This document shows positions 16,974 through 27,218 of a stretch of DNA of 64,000 nt, piece by piece. The translations under genes and the position numbers were made by a program. The first letter of the stretch is position 1. Each line of letters starts with the position of its first letter. Location of the stretch: NCBI RefSeq assembly GCF_021726515.1, contig NZ_JAKKCJ010000004.1, positions 310,001 through 374,000 on the forward strand. The letters are read 5' to 3'. A model generated the notes under the pieces. The model saw nothing but the letters and a program-made list of their open reading frames with translations, did no database searches and was not told where the DNA came from. Source of the DNA: Vibrio sp. CK2-1 (GTDB lineage Bacteria; Pseudomonadota; Gammaproteobacteria; Enterobacterales; Vibrionaceae).

Positions 16974-18635
16974 ATGGAAAGCGCACAGAAAAGAACCGCC
17001 ACAGAACGTTCATTGTTATCCGAAAGAATCAATAAATTGGTTCAAGCGCTGTCTGATGGTGTTTACGAGCGAGAAGACACCATCAGATTATGTTTATTGG
17101 CCGCGTTATCCGGTGAAAGTGTTTTTTTACTAGGGCCTCCTGGTATTGCCAAAAGCCTCATTGCTAAGCGCTTAATTCAAGCCTTTGAAAGCAATAGCTA
17201 CTTTGAATACTTGATGACTCGATTTTCTACCCCAGAAGAAGTGTTTGGCCCGCTAAGCATTCAAGAATTGAAAGATAATGGACGCTATGTTCGCCTTACA
17301 GAAGGATATTTACCGACCTCACAAGTGGTATTTTTAGATGAGATTTGGAAAGCTGGCCCGGCGATATTAAATACACTACTTACCGTGGTAAATGAAAAAA
17401 CTTTCAAAAATGGTAGTGATGTCGAGCCGGTACCAATGCGCTTATTAATTACTGCATCGAATGAACTTCCAAATGAAGACAGTGGGCTAGAAGCATTATA
17501 TGACCGAATGCTAGTCCGTGTTTTCGTTAACCGTATTCAAAACAAGCAAAACTTCCACTCGATGTTAACGGTTGGTACTCCGCAAGAAGCGAAGATTCCA
17601 GAAGGGCTCGCCATTAAAGATGAAGAGTACTATCGTTGGTTAACTGAACTTGATCAACTAGAGCTATCTAACAGTACCTTTGAGCAACTTTACTACCTAA
17701 AATCTAAGATTGAAGCAAAAGAACAAGCATCCTCATCGACGGTAGCAGAAAGTGATTTATATGTTTCAGATCGTCGCTGGAAAAAGGCGGTCAAACTACT
17801 TAAAGCCAGCGCCTACTTTAATGGTAGAGATAGCATTAACGCGCTTGATTTGCTGCTGCTACAAGATTGCTTATGGAATTCGCCACAATCTCGTTTAATT
17901 GTTCGTGAATGTATTGCCGAGTTTGCTAGTGAGCAAGCCTATCATCAAGGGGCTTTACGAGCTCAAATTGAACAAAAGCAGAGTAAATTAGCCGAGTTGG
18001 ATAAATCGTTCACTCAGCGATTCGCTATGGCTTTATCATCGGATGTAGAAGGGACGATTCGCCGCAAAAATATTTATCAATATGACTTATCAAAAGCTAA
18101 AAGATACCGCGTCGGTAATACATCGGATTTAGTTAAGCTTGTTCTATTAGAAACCAACATGTCAGTGACCAACCACGATACCGGTGATAGTCGCTGGGTT
18201 TACATTCCGTATAAAGAGCTAGAGCAAATTATTAAAGATGGCGGCGGGGAAGCGTATGGTTTTGTTAATAAAAAGACCAATCTATGCCGCTTCCAATTTG
18301 ATGTGGATGTAGAGCAGCGTTTAGTGATTAAAGATATAGGCAACCGTGCAATCACCATTACACTGGCAACCGAGAAAGGTTTTGATCCTGATGTAGTGAC
18401 ACAGTGGCAATCAACAACCGAGTCGGTGGTGAAAGAATTGACTAGCCTAGATTTTGATGTACGTAAGGCTCGTGAAGCGTTTCACTCTAGTTTACCTCAC
18501 AGCTTCTTGGATAAAGCTTTATTACTACAAATCGAAACAAGCATTCAAGAACTCACTCAGCTTACTGACGCGATCAAACAAAAAACCGATGAGGCGATGG
18601 AACAAGTTCATCGCCTGCAAGAAGCATTTGAGTAA
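16974..18635 (+). CDS. ravA: MoxR-family AAA+ ATPase RavA
   Basis: Hexameric AAA+ ATPase that works with ViaA; in E. coli the pair has been linked to respiratory complexes and to lysine decarboxylase. The 553-residue protein has Walker A GPPGIAKS (54-61), Walker B VVFLDEIWK and the MoxR signature TRFSTPEEVFGPLS. The C-terminal half holds the RavA-specific legs region. The start at 16974 has GAGGGA at the right spacing; a GTG 33 bases upstream has none. viaA starts 12 bases after the stop. Confidence 0.93.
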   Translation: MESAQKRTATERSLLSERINKLVQALSDGVYEREDTIRLCLLAALSGESVFLLGPPGIAKSLIAKRLIQAFESNSYFEYLMTRFSTPEEVFGPLSIQELKDNGRYVRLTEGYLPTSQVVFLDEIWKAGPAILNTLLTVVNEKTFKNGSDVEPVPMRLLITASNELPNEDSGLEALYDRMLVRVFVNRIQNKQNFHSMLTVGTPQEAKIPEGLAIKDEEYYRWLTELDQLELSNSTFEQLYYLKSKIEAKEQASSSTVAESDLYVSDRRWKKAVKLLKASAYFNGRDSINALDLLLLQDCLWNSPQSRLIVRECIAEFASEQAYHQGALRAQIEQKQSKLAELDKSFTQRFAMALSSDVEGTIRRKNIYQYDLSKAKRYRVGNTSDLVKLVLLETNMSVTNHDTGDSRWVYIPYKELEQIIKDGGGEAYGFVNKKTNLCRFQFDVDVEQRLVIKDIGNRAITITLATEKGFDPDVVTQWQSTTESVVKELTSLDFDVRKAREAFHSSLPHSFLDKALLLQIETSIQELTQLTDAIKQKTDEAMEQVHRLQEAFE

Positions 18636-18647
18636 TGAGCGACTATC

Positions 18648-20096
18648 ATGCTTGGAATTGATGCTTTAGATATTGCGGTTTTATTAGCCGATGCTGAAAT
18701 GATTGAAGTGGCCTTACAAGATTTAATGGGCCGCTCTCAGTTATTGCCTTTGGTTGAGGAAAATAAAAGTGTGCGTGGGATGGTTAAATCGCAACTTAAA
18801 CGCTGGAAAAGTAAAGCAGCCGCTAAGGTTGATAACATTCCCCATACCAAAGAAATCAAACAAGAATTGGCATTATATCAGGAAGTCATTCATTGGAGTG
18901 AAGCGGAATTTATAGCACAAATTGACACCTTGCTTGAGCAATTACAATCGTGTTCAGAATTTTATCCTGACGCTAAAAAAATCCTGTCATCCTCCAATGC
19001 TAAATTGAACCCAATGTTGCCACACTATTTTTGTCAGCAGTGGTATAACAGCATTGTCAGTAATGTTCAGCGTATTCAAGAGTCTCAGCTTGAAATAGAG
19101 AAACAAGAAGAACTCGAACAGCTGCGTAAACGTCTGGAAAACATAAAACAGATGGAACAGCTTTCACCTGATGAGGATGCTGGAACCATTGCAGGACGAA
19201 TGTGGGACATGACCAATATCAGCTTATCAAAAAGCGATTGGTCCGTAATGAAAGAGCAGGCCGATTTTTTAAACAAGAATCCAAAGTTAAAAGATATTGC
19301 AGAGCAATTAGGTCGAATGGCCAATCAAAACGATCCTAATGAGCCGCCTAGTTATAGCGAGGGAATTCGTTTTGAAGAAGAAAACTCTCAACAAGCAACG
19401 GATGATATTGTTGGCATTCACGAAAGCGATGATTTGAATAAACTACTCCCCAATGAGCTGTTATTTCTTACCTACCCAGAGCTCGAAGTGGTTTTTTATA
19501 AACACCTGATTGATAAACGCCTGATGAATTACCAGATGGAAGGAAAAGCCCATTCATCGAAGAAAGTCACGGCAATGGAGCCGATCCCCGCTAAAGTCGA
19601 AAATGATACCGGCCCATTTATTATTTGCGTCGATGCATCTGGCTCAATGCGTGGCTTTCCTGAGCAATGCGTAAAAGCTATTGCCTTTGCGTTAATGCAG
19701 ATAGCCTTGGCTGAAGATCGTGACTGTTATGTGGTGTTATTCTCTACAGACTACATCACTTACCAATTAACCAAACAAGATGGGCTAAGGGAAGCGAGTG
19801 ATTTTCTTTCCTATACATTTCATGGTGGTACCGACCTAGAGCCTGCTATTTCAGAAGCAATAAAACAAATGCAAGGAGATCGGTATCAACATGCTGATTT
19901 GGTTATTTTGTCTGACTTTATTGCCCCAAAACAATCCAAAGCCATGATCCAGCAAGTTGAAGCACTAAAGCAAAAAAATAACCGTTTCCATGCAATAAGT
20001 TTATCAAAGTACGGAAACCCAGAATTGATGAATATCTTTGACCATGTATGGTCTTATACGCCTAGCTTGGGACAAAAATTGGTAAAGCAAAAGTAG
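18648..20096 (+). CDS. viaA: VWA-domain protein ViaA, partner of RavA
   Basis: A 482-residue cytosolic protein whose C-terminal third is a von Willebrand A domain. The MIDAS motif DASGSMRG lies near residue 328 (context IICVDASGSM), followed by the conserved threonine in HGGTDLEPA and the aspartate in LSDFIA. The N-terminal part is helical with a Glu/Gln-rich coiled coil near 140-170. Gene order and 12-base spacing match the standard ravA-viaA operon. No terminator is obvious before the tRNA. Confidence 0.93.
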   Translation: MLGIDALDIAVLLADAEMIEVALQDLMGRSQLLPLVEENKSVRGMVKSQLKRWKSKAAAKVDNIPHTKEIKQELALYQEVIHWSEAEFIAQIDTLLEQLQSCSEFYPDAKKILSSSNAKLNPMLPHYFCQQWYNSIVSNVQRIQESQLEIEKQEELEQLRKRLENIKQMEQLSPDEDAGTIAGRMWDMTNISLSKSDWSVMKEQADFLNKNPKLKDIAEQLGRMANQNDPNEPPSYSEGIRFEEENSQQATDDIVGIHESDDLNKLLPNELLFLTYPELEVVFYKHLIDKRLMNYQMEGKAHSSKKVTAMEPIPAKVENDTGPFIICVDASGSMRGFPEQCVKAIAFALMQIALAEDRDCYVVLFSTDYITYQLTKQDGLREASDFLSYTFHGGTDLEPAISEAIKQMQGDRYQHADLVILSDFIAPKQSKAMIQQVEALKQKNNRFHAISLSKYGNPELMNIFDHVWSYTPSLGQKLVKQK

Positions 20097-20342
20097 GGTA
20101 GTCATCAAAGTTTATTAGCATTTTAGGGAGTTTGGTTGGATTTTTGAGCATTCAAGCTAAAAAGGTTAAATTTATTATTGACTCAATCGCTCAGTCCAGT
20201 AAAGTAGCAAACATTGTTTAAACAGCTGATTCTTTACTGTTTAATAAACTATTTACTAACATGGCAAATGCGATGTTAAAGATGGTGTCTTAACTTTTCA
20301 TTTAACTGTTAAATGGTTAGGCGCATCGCAAAAGAATTGCGT

Positions 20343-20429
20343 GCCCTGGTGGTGGAATTGGTAGACACAAGGGATTTAAAATCCCTCGGCGTTCGCGCTG
20401 TGCCGGTTCAAGTCCGGCCCGGGGCACCA
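20343..20429 (+). tRNA. tRNA-Leu (UAA)
   Basis: An 87-nt class II tRNA with encoded CCA. Acceptor GCCCTGG pairs with CCGGGGC; the anticodon stem AGGGA/TCCCT encloses TTTAAAA with anticodon TAA; a variable arm CGGCGTTCGCGCTG follows; the T-arm has GGTTCAAGTCC. The long variable arm and anticodon identify leucine. Confidence 0.97.
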
Positions 20430-20438
20430 TCTATATCA

Positions 20439-20470
20439 AAGGCTTACCGATTTCGGTAGGCCTTTTTTAT
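20439..20470 (+). terminator. Terminator after tRNA-Leu
   Basis: AAGGCTTACCG pairs with CGGTAGGCCTT (one G-T wobble), followed by TTTTTATTTT. Confidence 0.85.
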
Positions 20471-20582
20471 TTTCCACATCTCAAAATGTCCTCTCGTAAT
20501 CAAATCGAAATATTGTTGTCATTTAACATTCAAATATAACCTAGAGCATAGTGTTTTTATTATCCAAGGAAGATAGAACACA

Positions 20583-22310
20583 ATGAACACTAAGTTATTA
20601 CCTGTATTATCTGCATTAGCACTCAATCTCTCTGCTTTCCCTAGTTACGCACTTACGATAGATCTGGTCGGGCGTTATCAAACGGGAATTTATGGTGAAG
20701 CTGGTGCGGAAATTGTCGACTATCATCAAAGCACACAATCAGCTTACGTGGTTAATGGTGCGAAAAATCGCATTGATATTATTAAGTTAGATAACTTGGC
20801 TTCAGAAGCGATTAAAAATTCATATACCGCCAACACATTAAAAGCAAACCAATTAACCCTACCTAAAGAAGTGCTCACTGCAAATAATCAAACGATGCAA
20901 CTAGGTGCGGCTAACTCATTAAGCATCTATGGTGACTGGTTAGCGGTGGCAGTCGCGAATAAAGAGAAACAAGAAAACGGTGCTGTTCTTTTCTATCAAA
21001 TTAAAGCTGACCAACCAAAGCTGATTAAATCCGTTGAAGTCGGCGCTTTACCCGATATGGTGACCTTTACTCCAGATGGTTCAAAGGTCGTGGTTGCCAA
21101 TGAAGGGGAGCCGACGAATGACTATCAGCATGATCCTGTGGGTAGTATTGGCGTGATTGGTTTCAATCATAACGGCCCTGTTGATACCGCTGTTTTACTT
21201 ATGTTTGATAAGTTTGAAAAACAAAAAGAACAGCTGATAAAGCAAGGATTCAAATACGCGAGTCCAAAAGGGCATTCACTAGCACAAGATATTGAGCCAG
21301 AGTACATTACTGTCAGTGCTGATAGCCGTTATGCTTGGGTTTCCTTACAAGATAATAATGCTTTAGCTAAAGTCGATTTAGAGAAAAGTGATATTGATGC
21401 GATTTACCCATTAGGTCTGAAAGATTATGGCTTAGAAAAGAATGGGATTGATGTAAGCGATAAAGATGAGGCGATTAACATCCAACCGTGGCAGGGTGTC
21501 TATGGTTTATATCAACCTGATACCATTCATAGCTATACCGTTAATGGTAAGAGTTACATTGTCACGGCCAATGAGGGTGATTCACGAGATTGGTGGTTTG
21601 AGGCAAGTGATCAACAAGCCTGTATCGATGCCGGCGGTGAAAACTATGACGAAGAAGATGGCTGTCTAGCCTACAGTGAAGAAACGCGAGCTGCAAAACT
21701 ATCGTTAGCCGACGATAACCCAGCAAAACAAAACATGAGCAAACAAGCACTTGGTCGTCTTAAAGTGACAAAAGCAATGGGAGATGACAATGGTGATGGT
21801 TTGTATGAGAAAGTTGTCAGTTTCGGTGCTCGCTCGTTCTCTATTTGGGATGAACAAGGGCTGCAAATTTTTGATAGTGGCAATGAATTTGCCAAAGTGA
21901 TTGCTGAACGTTTTCCCGATAGCTTCAACACCAATGAAACTGAAAACAAAATGGACAATCGCTCTGACGATAAAGGCTCAGAACCTGAAGCGCTTGCAAT
22001 AGGGGAAGTAGATGGCAAGACCTACGCTTTTATAGGCTTAGAGCGTATGGGGGGCATCATGATTTATGATATCAGCCAACCAAATCAATCTAAGTTTGTC
22101 GATTATCAGTTGAATCGCGATTTAACCGTTGATTTTGAAATAGACGACTCAACCCAACCAATTACTTTAAAAGGTGATTATGAGAAAGCGGGTGATTTAG
22201 CACCAGAAGGTATGCGTTTTATAAGTAAGCAAGAAAGCCCAACCAATCAGGCATTGTTACTGGTAGCAAATGAGGTAAGTGGTAGTGTGTCAGTCTACCA
22301 ACTGAAATAA
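20583..22310 (+). CDS. Choice-of-anchor I family secreted beta-propeller protein
   Basis: Exported protein of 575 residues with a signal peptide (cleavage near PSYA-LT). The body reads like a propeller of repeated strands with VVANEGEPTND, ITANEGDSRDW-type loops (here VTANEGDSRDWW), GARSFSIWDEQG and EPEALAIGEVDG, the hallmarks of the choice-of-anchor I family, once annotated as alkaline phosphatase-like. No C-terminal anchor is visible here: the protein ends shortly after a VANEVSGSVSVYQ strand. Probably periplasmic or secreted; activity unknown. Confidence 0.8.
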   Translation: MNTKLLPVLSALALNLSAFPSYALTIDLVGRYQTGIYGEAGAEIVDYHQSTQSAYVVNGAKNRIDIIKLDNLASEAIKNSYTANTLKANQLTLPKEVLTANNQTMQLGAANSLSIYGDWLAVAVANKEKQENGAVLFYQIKADQPKLIKSVEVGALPDMVTFTPDGSKVVVANEGEPTNDYQHDPVGSIGVIGFNHNGPVDTAVLLMFDKFEKQKEQLIKQGFKYASPKGHSLAQDIEPEYITVSADSRYAWVSLQDNNALAKVDLEKSDIDAIYPLGLKDYGLEKNGIDVSDKDEAINIQPWQGVYGLYQPDTIHSYTVNGKSYIVTANEGDSRDWWFEASDQQACIDAGGENYDEEDGCLAYSEETRAAKLSLADDNPAKQNMSKQALGRLKVTKAMGDDNGDGLYEKVVSFGARSFSIWDEQGLQIFDSGNEFAKVIAERFPDSFNTNETENKMDNRSDDKGSEPEALAIGEVDGKTYAFIGLERMGGIMIYDISQPNQSKFVDYQLNRDLTVDFEIDDSTQPITLKGDYEKAGDLAPEGMRFISKQESPTNQALLLVANEVSGSVSVYQLK

Positions 22311-22675
22311 AATACCCTCAATATATTGAGCATATAAGTAAGCCTTGTGATCTCAAAACAAGGCTTTTTTTAATTGGTTAATTTGAAAAATATCAAAAAG
22401 TGACCAAATATGATTAGAGTGAAATATATCCAATTGCGCTAAGACATTAATTTCTTTTAAAAAGACACTTTAAAAGTCATGGTTATGTCAAATTCACTAC
22501 AAATGGTAAATTCATAAAATATTCATAAGTGATTGATATAAAAGACTTGTCATGTAATTGCAATACAGCTGTACGCTCGAAAGTATTTGCACGGATATGT
22601 GAACTGGTTCAAAATTATCGTTTAGTGAGTAACTGGTAAGAGTTCTTCTAACATCTTATAGGGCAAAGACTGAAC
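22311..22675. other. Intergenic region with one terminator, otherwise unassigned
   Basis: After the terminator at 22340-22371 about 300 AT-rich bases precede the MaoC gene. Two CTGGT half-sites (near 22603 and 22632) recall FadR half-sites, which would suit a fatty-acid gene, but no full palindrome is present. Confidence 0.4.
22340..22371 (+). terminator. Terminator of the choice-of-anchor gene
   Basis: AAGCCTTGT / ACAAGGCTT, nine-base loop, followed by seven T. Confidence 0.85.
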
Positions 22676-23359
22676 ATGAAAGTCGTTGATATTATCAAGC
22701 ACAAAACAGATTCTTTAGCGAAACATCAATTTGAATTAAAAGATTTGATGTCGCCAGTATTGAGAGAATACTGGGCTGATTTTATTAATCGTGCGAATTC
22801 TCAACAAATATTTCCTTGGCTGAAAGATCATCAAACTCCAGCGGTTAATGAAGAAGTAGCACCTACTGTCGTTCCTGATATAGAAATGTCACCGGAAGCA
22901 GAAGCCTTGTTTCTTGAGTTAAGTGAAAAGATTGACCAAGAAATTCATGTAGGTGACTGGATGTCTGTCGATCAAGACCGTATTAACGCTTTTGGCCAAA
23001 TCACTGAAGACATGCAATGGATTCATACTGATGCTGATCGTGCGGCAACAGAATCGCCTTTTAAAACGACTATTGCACACGGCTTTTTAACGTTATCTTT
23101 ATTGTCTCGTTTAACCGATAGTGTTGATGAGGAAAATCCTCCATTTCCAACCGCTAAAATGACAGTTAATGTCGGACTGAATGAAGTTCGCTTTCCTTAC
23201 CCAGTTAAAGCCGGCAATAAGATCCGTGCTCGTAGTAAGCTTTTGAAAGTGACACCAATCAAACGTGGTTTAGAAATCGAACGTGAAGTAAAAGTTGAAA
23301 TCGATGGTGTAAGACGTCCAGGTTGTGTCGTCGTATCGGTGATCCGTCTTTACTTTTGA
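22676..23359 (+). CDS. MaoC-like (R)-specific enoyl hydratase
   Basis: A 227-residue protein with a MaoC hot-dog domain from about residue 95 to the end. The hydratase motif is clear: an aspartate and histidine in [12 protein letters not shown] and then [11 protein letters not shown]. PhaJ-type enzymes hydrate enoyl-CoA to (R)-3-hydroxyacyl-CoA. Roughly 90 extra N-terminal residues, with no family I recognise, precede the domain; PhaJ itself is about 135 residues. No polyhydroxyalkanoate genes are adjacent. Confidence 0.82.
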   Translation: MKVVDIIKHKTDSLAKHQFELKDLMSPVLREYWADFINRANSQQIFPWLKDHQTPAVNEEVAPTVVPDIEMSPEAEALFLELSEKIDQEIHVGDWMSVDQDRINAFGQITEDMQWIHTDADRAATESPFKTTIAHGFLTLSLLSRLTDSVDEENPPFPTAKMTVNVGLNEVRFPYPVKAGNKIRARSKLLKVTPIKRGLEIEREVKVEIDGVRRPGCVVVSVIRLYF

Positions 23360-23386
23360 TTTAGATTTTTCAAATTTATTATATAG

Positions 23387-23416
23387 AATAGCGCCGATAG
23401 TATTGGCGCTATTTTT
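23387..23416 (+). terminator. Terminator-like hairpin between maoC-like gene and ppiC
   Basis: AATAGCGCC / GGCGCTATT followed by TTTATTT, ending 17 bases before the ppiC start. Confidence 0.65.
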
Positions 23417-23432
23417 ATTTAGAGAGGTTAAT

Positions 23433-23711
23433 ATGGCTCGTACCGCCGCGGCATTGCACATCTTAGTTAAGCATGAGTCTCAAGCAAAAGACATTCTACA
23501 GCAGCTTAAGAAAGGCGCTAAGTTTCAAGCATTAGCTAAGAAGTACTCAACATGTCCATCGGGCAAGAAGGGCGGTGATCTAGGGGAATTCCCTAAAGGT
23601 GCAATGGTTCCCGCTTTCGATAAAGTCTGTTTTAACGGAGAGTTAATTACTCCTCATTTAGTCAAAACCAAATTTGGCTGGCATATCGTAAAAGTACTTT
23701 ATCGCACTTAA
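23433..23711 (+). CDS. ppiC: Parvulin-type peptidyl-prolyl isomerase PpiC
   Basis: Single-domain parvulin of 92 residues, the usual PpiC size. It begins [15 protein letters not shown] and has [23 protein letters not shown] and [12 protein letters not shown], the rotamase core. Cytosolic, no signal peptide. The ATG at 23433 has GAGAGG before it; a longer in-frame reading from a TTG at 23403 would run through the terminator and is not used. Confidence 0.93.
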   Translation: MARTAAALHILVKHESQAKDILQQLKKGAKFQALAKKYSTCPSGKKGGDLGEFPKGAMVPAFDKVCFNGELITPHLVKTKFGWHIVKVLYRT

Positions 23712-23731
23712 TTATTCGATAGTTAAACAAT

Positions 23732-23770
23732 AAAAAAGCGTTCACTCCAATTTGAAGTGAACGCTTTTTT
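23732..23770. terminator. Bidirectional terminator between ppiC and the EAL gene
   Basis: A 15-bp perfect stem AAAAAAGCGTTCACT / AGTGAACGCTTTTTT between convergent genes. Confidence 0.92.
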
Positions 23771-23788
23771 GTATCTGAAGTAGAGTGC

Positions 23789-24556
23789 TTACGCTGCTGG
23801 GATCATAGGTTCTGGCATGCCAAGGAAATAACCCTGATACATATCGATACTTAATGCTCGCATGGTATCTAGCTGTTGTTGGGTCTCAATGCCTTCAATA
23901 ACGGTTTGAGCACCGTAAGCCTTAGCGATAGCCATTGCTTCTAGGAGCTTGTCTTGTTCGCCTTTCATGTATTGATCTAAAAGCATGCGATCAATTTTAA
24001 CAATGCTCGGGTTAATAAGATCAACACGCTCACTATTTGAGTATTCCGAACCGAAGTCATCAATTGCAATATCAAACCCATGTTCAGCCATTTTGCTAAC
24101 TGACGCCTTCAGTTGCTCAATATTTTCACAATGAAACTCAAGTAATTCGAGTACGATTTGATCTGAGCAAACATTAAGCTTGTTGAGCTCTTTTAGAAAA
24201 CGAACTTCATGCGGACAAGAGGGCTCTAAAGCTTTAAAACTATTAGGTAAAAAGTTTAAAAACAACTTAATTTGTTTGTGTTGAGAATCGACAAAATTAT
24301 TGATATGTAAAATTCGACTAATAAGGTCTATTGCGCTTTTATCATCTTGATCTGGGTTTTCATCTGAAAAGTAGTAGCCTGGGCAGATGTGCTCACCAGA
24401 TTCGCTTTTCATTCTTAGCAATGCTTCAACACCAACAATCGTATTTTCTTGATTAAAAATAGGCTGAAAAACACTACTCAATATTAAATTTTTATATCGT
24501 GCAAAGTGATTGCCACATTCGCCTTTAAAAAAAGACATGTCGAATTTTTTTGACAT
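23789..24556 (-). CDS. EAL-domain cyclic-di-GMP phosphodiesterase
   Basis: Stand-alone EAL protein of 255 residues, without GGDEF, PAS or membrane parts. Most catalytic markers are there: EALLR, LNFLP, ELLEFH, DDFG, VKID, EGIET and QGY. The loop-6 region reads DDFGSEYSN where active enzymes usually have DDFGTGYSS, which may weaken dimerisation or activity. Probably degrades c-di-GMP; a purely binding role is possible. Transcribed alone. Confidence 0.88.
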   Translation of the reverse strand: MSKKFDMSFFKGECGNHFARYKNLILSSVFQPIFNQENTIVGVEALLRMKSESGEHICPGYYFSDENPDQDDKSAIDLISRILHINNFVDSQHKQIKLFLNFLPNSFKALEPSCPHEVRFLKELNKLNVCSDQIVLELLEFHCENIEQLKASVSKMAEHGFDIAIDDFGSEYSNSERVDLINPSIVKIDRMLLDQYMKGEQDKLLEAMAIAKAYGAQTVIEGIETQQQLDTMRALSIDMYQGYFLGMPEPMIPAA

Positions 24557-24714
24557 TGATTCAGATGCTCAATTACTACTAAAAATTGCGCTTAAGATAC
24601 CAAATACAACCAATATCAGCTATCTATTTAATACTAGAAAAACGGTTTTTTAACTCAGATCAATATTGATTTTTAGAGAGAAAAATCAATTGAGCGGGGA
24701 ATGTTTCACGTATG

Positions 24715-25506
24715 TTACCGCTCATCAAAAAAGTCTTTGTCGCGTATATATTTACTCATTAAATGATAAGAAAACGGTCTAATTAACCAGCTCAATAATG
24801 AACGACCTAATCGCAAGATTGTTGGGGTATTTTCATAAATACGTCCATTGTATAGCCACAGCATTTTTCCCACATGCCAATACATAAATGGAATAGGAGG
24901 TAGAAAGGTGACGATATCAATATCACAGCAAACACGAAATGTTCTTCTTGCTAACTGATAACGTCGTCGGAACCGCCACCCTCCGATGGCAGGCTGACCA
25001 AAGGTCACCACACGTTTTATGATATTCGGGTATTTGGTTTCTAAATAATCGGCAAACACTAAACCAATAGCACCGCCAGAAGAGTGCCCGGTAATACTAA
25101 TTCGTTTACCTTGTTCAATCAGGGGAGTCAGTATCGTCTCTAAGCGAGTATAGACCGAGTCACCCAATCTATCGTCCCGATGAGAAGGCATGCTTTCTTG
25201 GTGTAATAAATGATAAAAGCCAGCGTGAATGGAATAAGGCAGTCCTAAGGTAGGAAGACAAGATTTATGCCACATTGCAAAGTTTAACAGCCAGTCGTTT
25301 ATGCTATGCGAGCCTTTAATAACAACGATCACTTCTTCTTTATCTTTACACCACAATACACGGATTAAGGTTTTTCCTTTGGCGTTATAGATGATGCGTT
25401 GGCCATTGGGGTCAAAACCATACCGTGTTTGCTTAAAAACTCTAGGGTAGGCCAATTGGCAAAGAATGGCATAACGTTCGTACTGGTAGCGTTTGAGTGT
25501 CTTCAA
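24715..25506 (-). CDS. Class 3 lipase family protein
   Basis: An alpha/beta hydrolase of 263 residues like Lipase_3. The nucleophile elbow GHSSGG puts the serine at residue 142; VVIKGSHSINDWLLN fits the oxyanion region; DIDIVTFLPP likely supplies the aspartate and a histidine near SYHLMS the third member. No signal peptide, so cytosolic. The start is a TTG at 25506 without a clear ribosome binding site; no early in-frame ATG exists, so the N-terminus is uncertain. Confidence 0.78.
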   Translation of the reverse strand: MKTLKRYQYERYAILCQLAYPRVFKQTRYGFDPNGQRIIYNAKGKTLIRVLWCKDKEEVIVVIKGSHSINDWLLNFAMWHKSCLPTLGLPYSIHAGFYHLLHQESMPSHRDDRLGDSVYTRLETILTPLIEQGKRISITGHSSGGAIGLVFADYLETKYPNIIKRVVTFGQPAIGGWRFRRRYQLARRTFRVCCDIDIVTFLPPIPFMYWHVGKMLWLYNGRIYENTPTILRLGRSLLSWLIRPFSYHLMSKYIRDKDFFDER

Positions 25507-25563
25507 ATATAAAAATCATTGTTATTAAGGTAATCACTACCATGCCAAACAATGATTAAGGAA

Positions 25564-26208
25564 TTATGACTTAGAACTCTTTTTTGCTGTTGATGCCTTG
25601 CTCGGCAGTAAGGTATCGAGCCAACGTAGAACTTTCTCTTTCCTTAGCCATAGTAATAATAAGGCTCCACCAATATAAAGGCTTGGTTCTAAAATCTCTG
25701 ATTTAACTGACCAGTAATAATGAATTGGCGCGAGTATGGCAGCGAGATATACCCAATTGTGTAATTGTTGCCATTTTCTGCCCATTTTACGCTGCATCGC
25801 TTGTGTGGAAGTGATGGTTAATAGCAACAAGATAATCCAAATTACTGCGCCTAAAACTAGGTAAGGGCGTTTAATGATTTCACTGCCAATTAATTGCCAC
25901 TGTAAAGCCAAATCTAACCAAGCAAATGCCGTTAAGTGAATCACTGCCCAAGCGAAGCTATAAACACCTAACAATCGGCGCGCTCTAATTAGCTGACCTT
26001 GTTTAAATTTTTTCGCTAGCGGTGAAATGAGTAGAGTGATCAGTAGGGTATTAAGGGCCGCTTTACCGGTAAAGTGAATAATCGGCTGAACAGGATCTGC
26101 CCCTAAGTGCCCATTTATCACGGCAAAGACTAACCAAGTAAATGAAAATATTTGGGCTAAATGTATGAACACTTTTAGCCCAATAATGTGCTTTGGCTTT
26201 AAAGGCAT
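25564..26208 (-). CDS. msrQ: MsrQ, heme-binding membrane subunit of the MsrPQ reductase
   Basis: Inner-membrane b-type heme protein of 214 residues with six hydrophobic helices, passing electrons to periplasmic MsrP. Heme-ligand histidines occur in FAWAVIHLTAF, LHNWVYLAAILAPIHYYW. YedZ/MsrQ proteins are about 200-210 residues. Its ATG overlaps the msrP stop as TAATG, showing translational coupling. Confidence 0.93.
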   Translation of the reverse strand: MPLKPKHIIGLKVFIHLAQIFSFTWLVFAVINGHLGADPVQPIIHFTGKAALNTLLITLLISPLAKKFKQGQLIRARRLLGVYSFAWAVIHLTAFAWLDLALQWQLIGSEIIKRPYLVLGAVIWIILLLLTITSTQAMQRKMGRKWQQLHNWVYLAAILAPIHYYWSVKSEILEPSLYIGGALLLLWLRKEKVLRWLDTLLPSKASTAKKSSKS

Positions 26209-27218
26209 TAATAATTTCGCTTTAAGTCTAGATCTTTATACAAGGAGGCAACTTGCTCACCATAACCGTTAAACATCAGTGTCTCTTGTCGAACGGAGCT
26301 GAATAGACTGCCTTCACCAATAAATCGCTCACTTGCTTGGCTCCACCTAGGGTGGTCGACATTTGGATTCACATTGGCATAAAAACCATACTCATCAGGA
26401 GCAAGCAAATTCCAAGTAGTCGGCGGTTTTTTTTCAAGTAAATGGATTTTGACAATCGACTTAATCCCTTTAAAGCCGTACTTCCAAGGCACAATAAGTC
26501 GTAATGGGGCACCATTTTGTGGCGCGAGAGTTTTACCATATAAACCAACCGTCATTAAGGTCAGTGGATTCATGGCTTCTGCAATGGTTAGACCTTCTAC
26601 GTACGGGTAGTCGATACTTGAAAAACCACGTTGTCCGGGCATTTGTTCTGGATCATAAAGGGTTTCAAATGCGACATATTTGGCTTTACTGGTAGGTTGA
26701 ACCAGTTTCAATAGTGATGCTAATGTAAAACCTAACCACGGAACATTCATCGACCATGCCTCTACACAACGGTGACGGTAGATCCGCTCTTCAATCTCCA
26801 TATTCTTCATCACATCGGCCATATCAAGTTTCACCGGCTTGGCGACTTCACCTGTAATTTCTATCGTCCAAGGTGTTGTTTTGAAGTTCTTTGCTTGCTC
26901 TGCGGGTTCGCCTTTACCTGTACCAAACTCATAGAAATTATTATAAGTCAGTACCTTATTTTCTGGTGTCAGTGCCAATCCTTTTGTTGAGTATTTCGAA
27001 GCCGCGCCTTCTAGCGTAGCCCTTGAATCTTGCGCAGTGAGTTTTTCATCTGATGAACTGAATACATCAAATAAACTGGCATGAGCCTGAGAGGCAAAAG
27101 GGGCTGCTGCCGCGGCTATACCTAGCTTTTTAACAATGTCTCTACGCTGTTTATAAATAGACTCTGGAGTAGTCTCATTTTCACTTAAAAACCAAGATGG
27201 ACGTGATTTAATCAACAT
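26208..27218 (-). CDS. msrP: MsrP, molybdopterin methionine-sulfoxide reductase
   Basis: Periplasmic Mo enzyme of 336 residues that repairs oxidised methionines in envelope proteins. A twin-arginine signal is visible ([11 protein letters not shown]25-R26, then an Ala-rich core and SQAHA). C151 in YRHRCVEAW is the expected molybdenum ligand; [17 protein letters not shown] and [15 protein letters not shown] are typical. First gene of the msrPQ pair; its cofactor needs MoeA, encoded at 3.5 kb. Confidence 0.95.
   Translation of the reverse strand: MLIKSRPSWFLSENETTPESIYKQRRDIVKKLGIAAAAAPFASQAHASLFDVFSSSDEKLTAQDSRATLEGAASKYSTKGLALTPENKVLTYNNFYEFGTGKGEPAEQAKNFKTTPWTIEITGEVAKPVKLDMADVMKNMEIEERIYRHRCVEAWSMNVPWLGFTLASLLKLVQPTSKAKYVAFETLYDPEQMPGQRGFSSIDYPYVEGLTIAEAMNPLTLMTVGLYGKTLAPQNGAPLRLIVPWKYGFKGIKSIVKIHLLEKKPPTTWNLLAPDEYGFYANVNPNVDHPRWSQASERFIGEGSLFSSVRQETLMFNGYGEQVASLYKDLDLKRNY

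Noticed and set aside
20343..20600. tRNA-Leu as an island attachment site
   Set aside because: The downstream genes are ordinary, no integrase is adjacent and I see no repeat of the tRNA 3' end within the following genes.
22600..22640. CTGGT half-sites as a FadR operator before the MaoC gene
   Set aside because: No complete FadR palindrome can be formed, so only noted in the intergenic entry.
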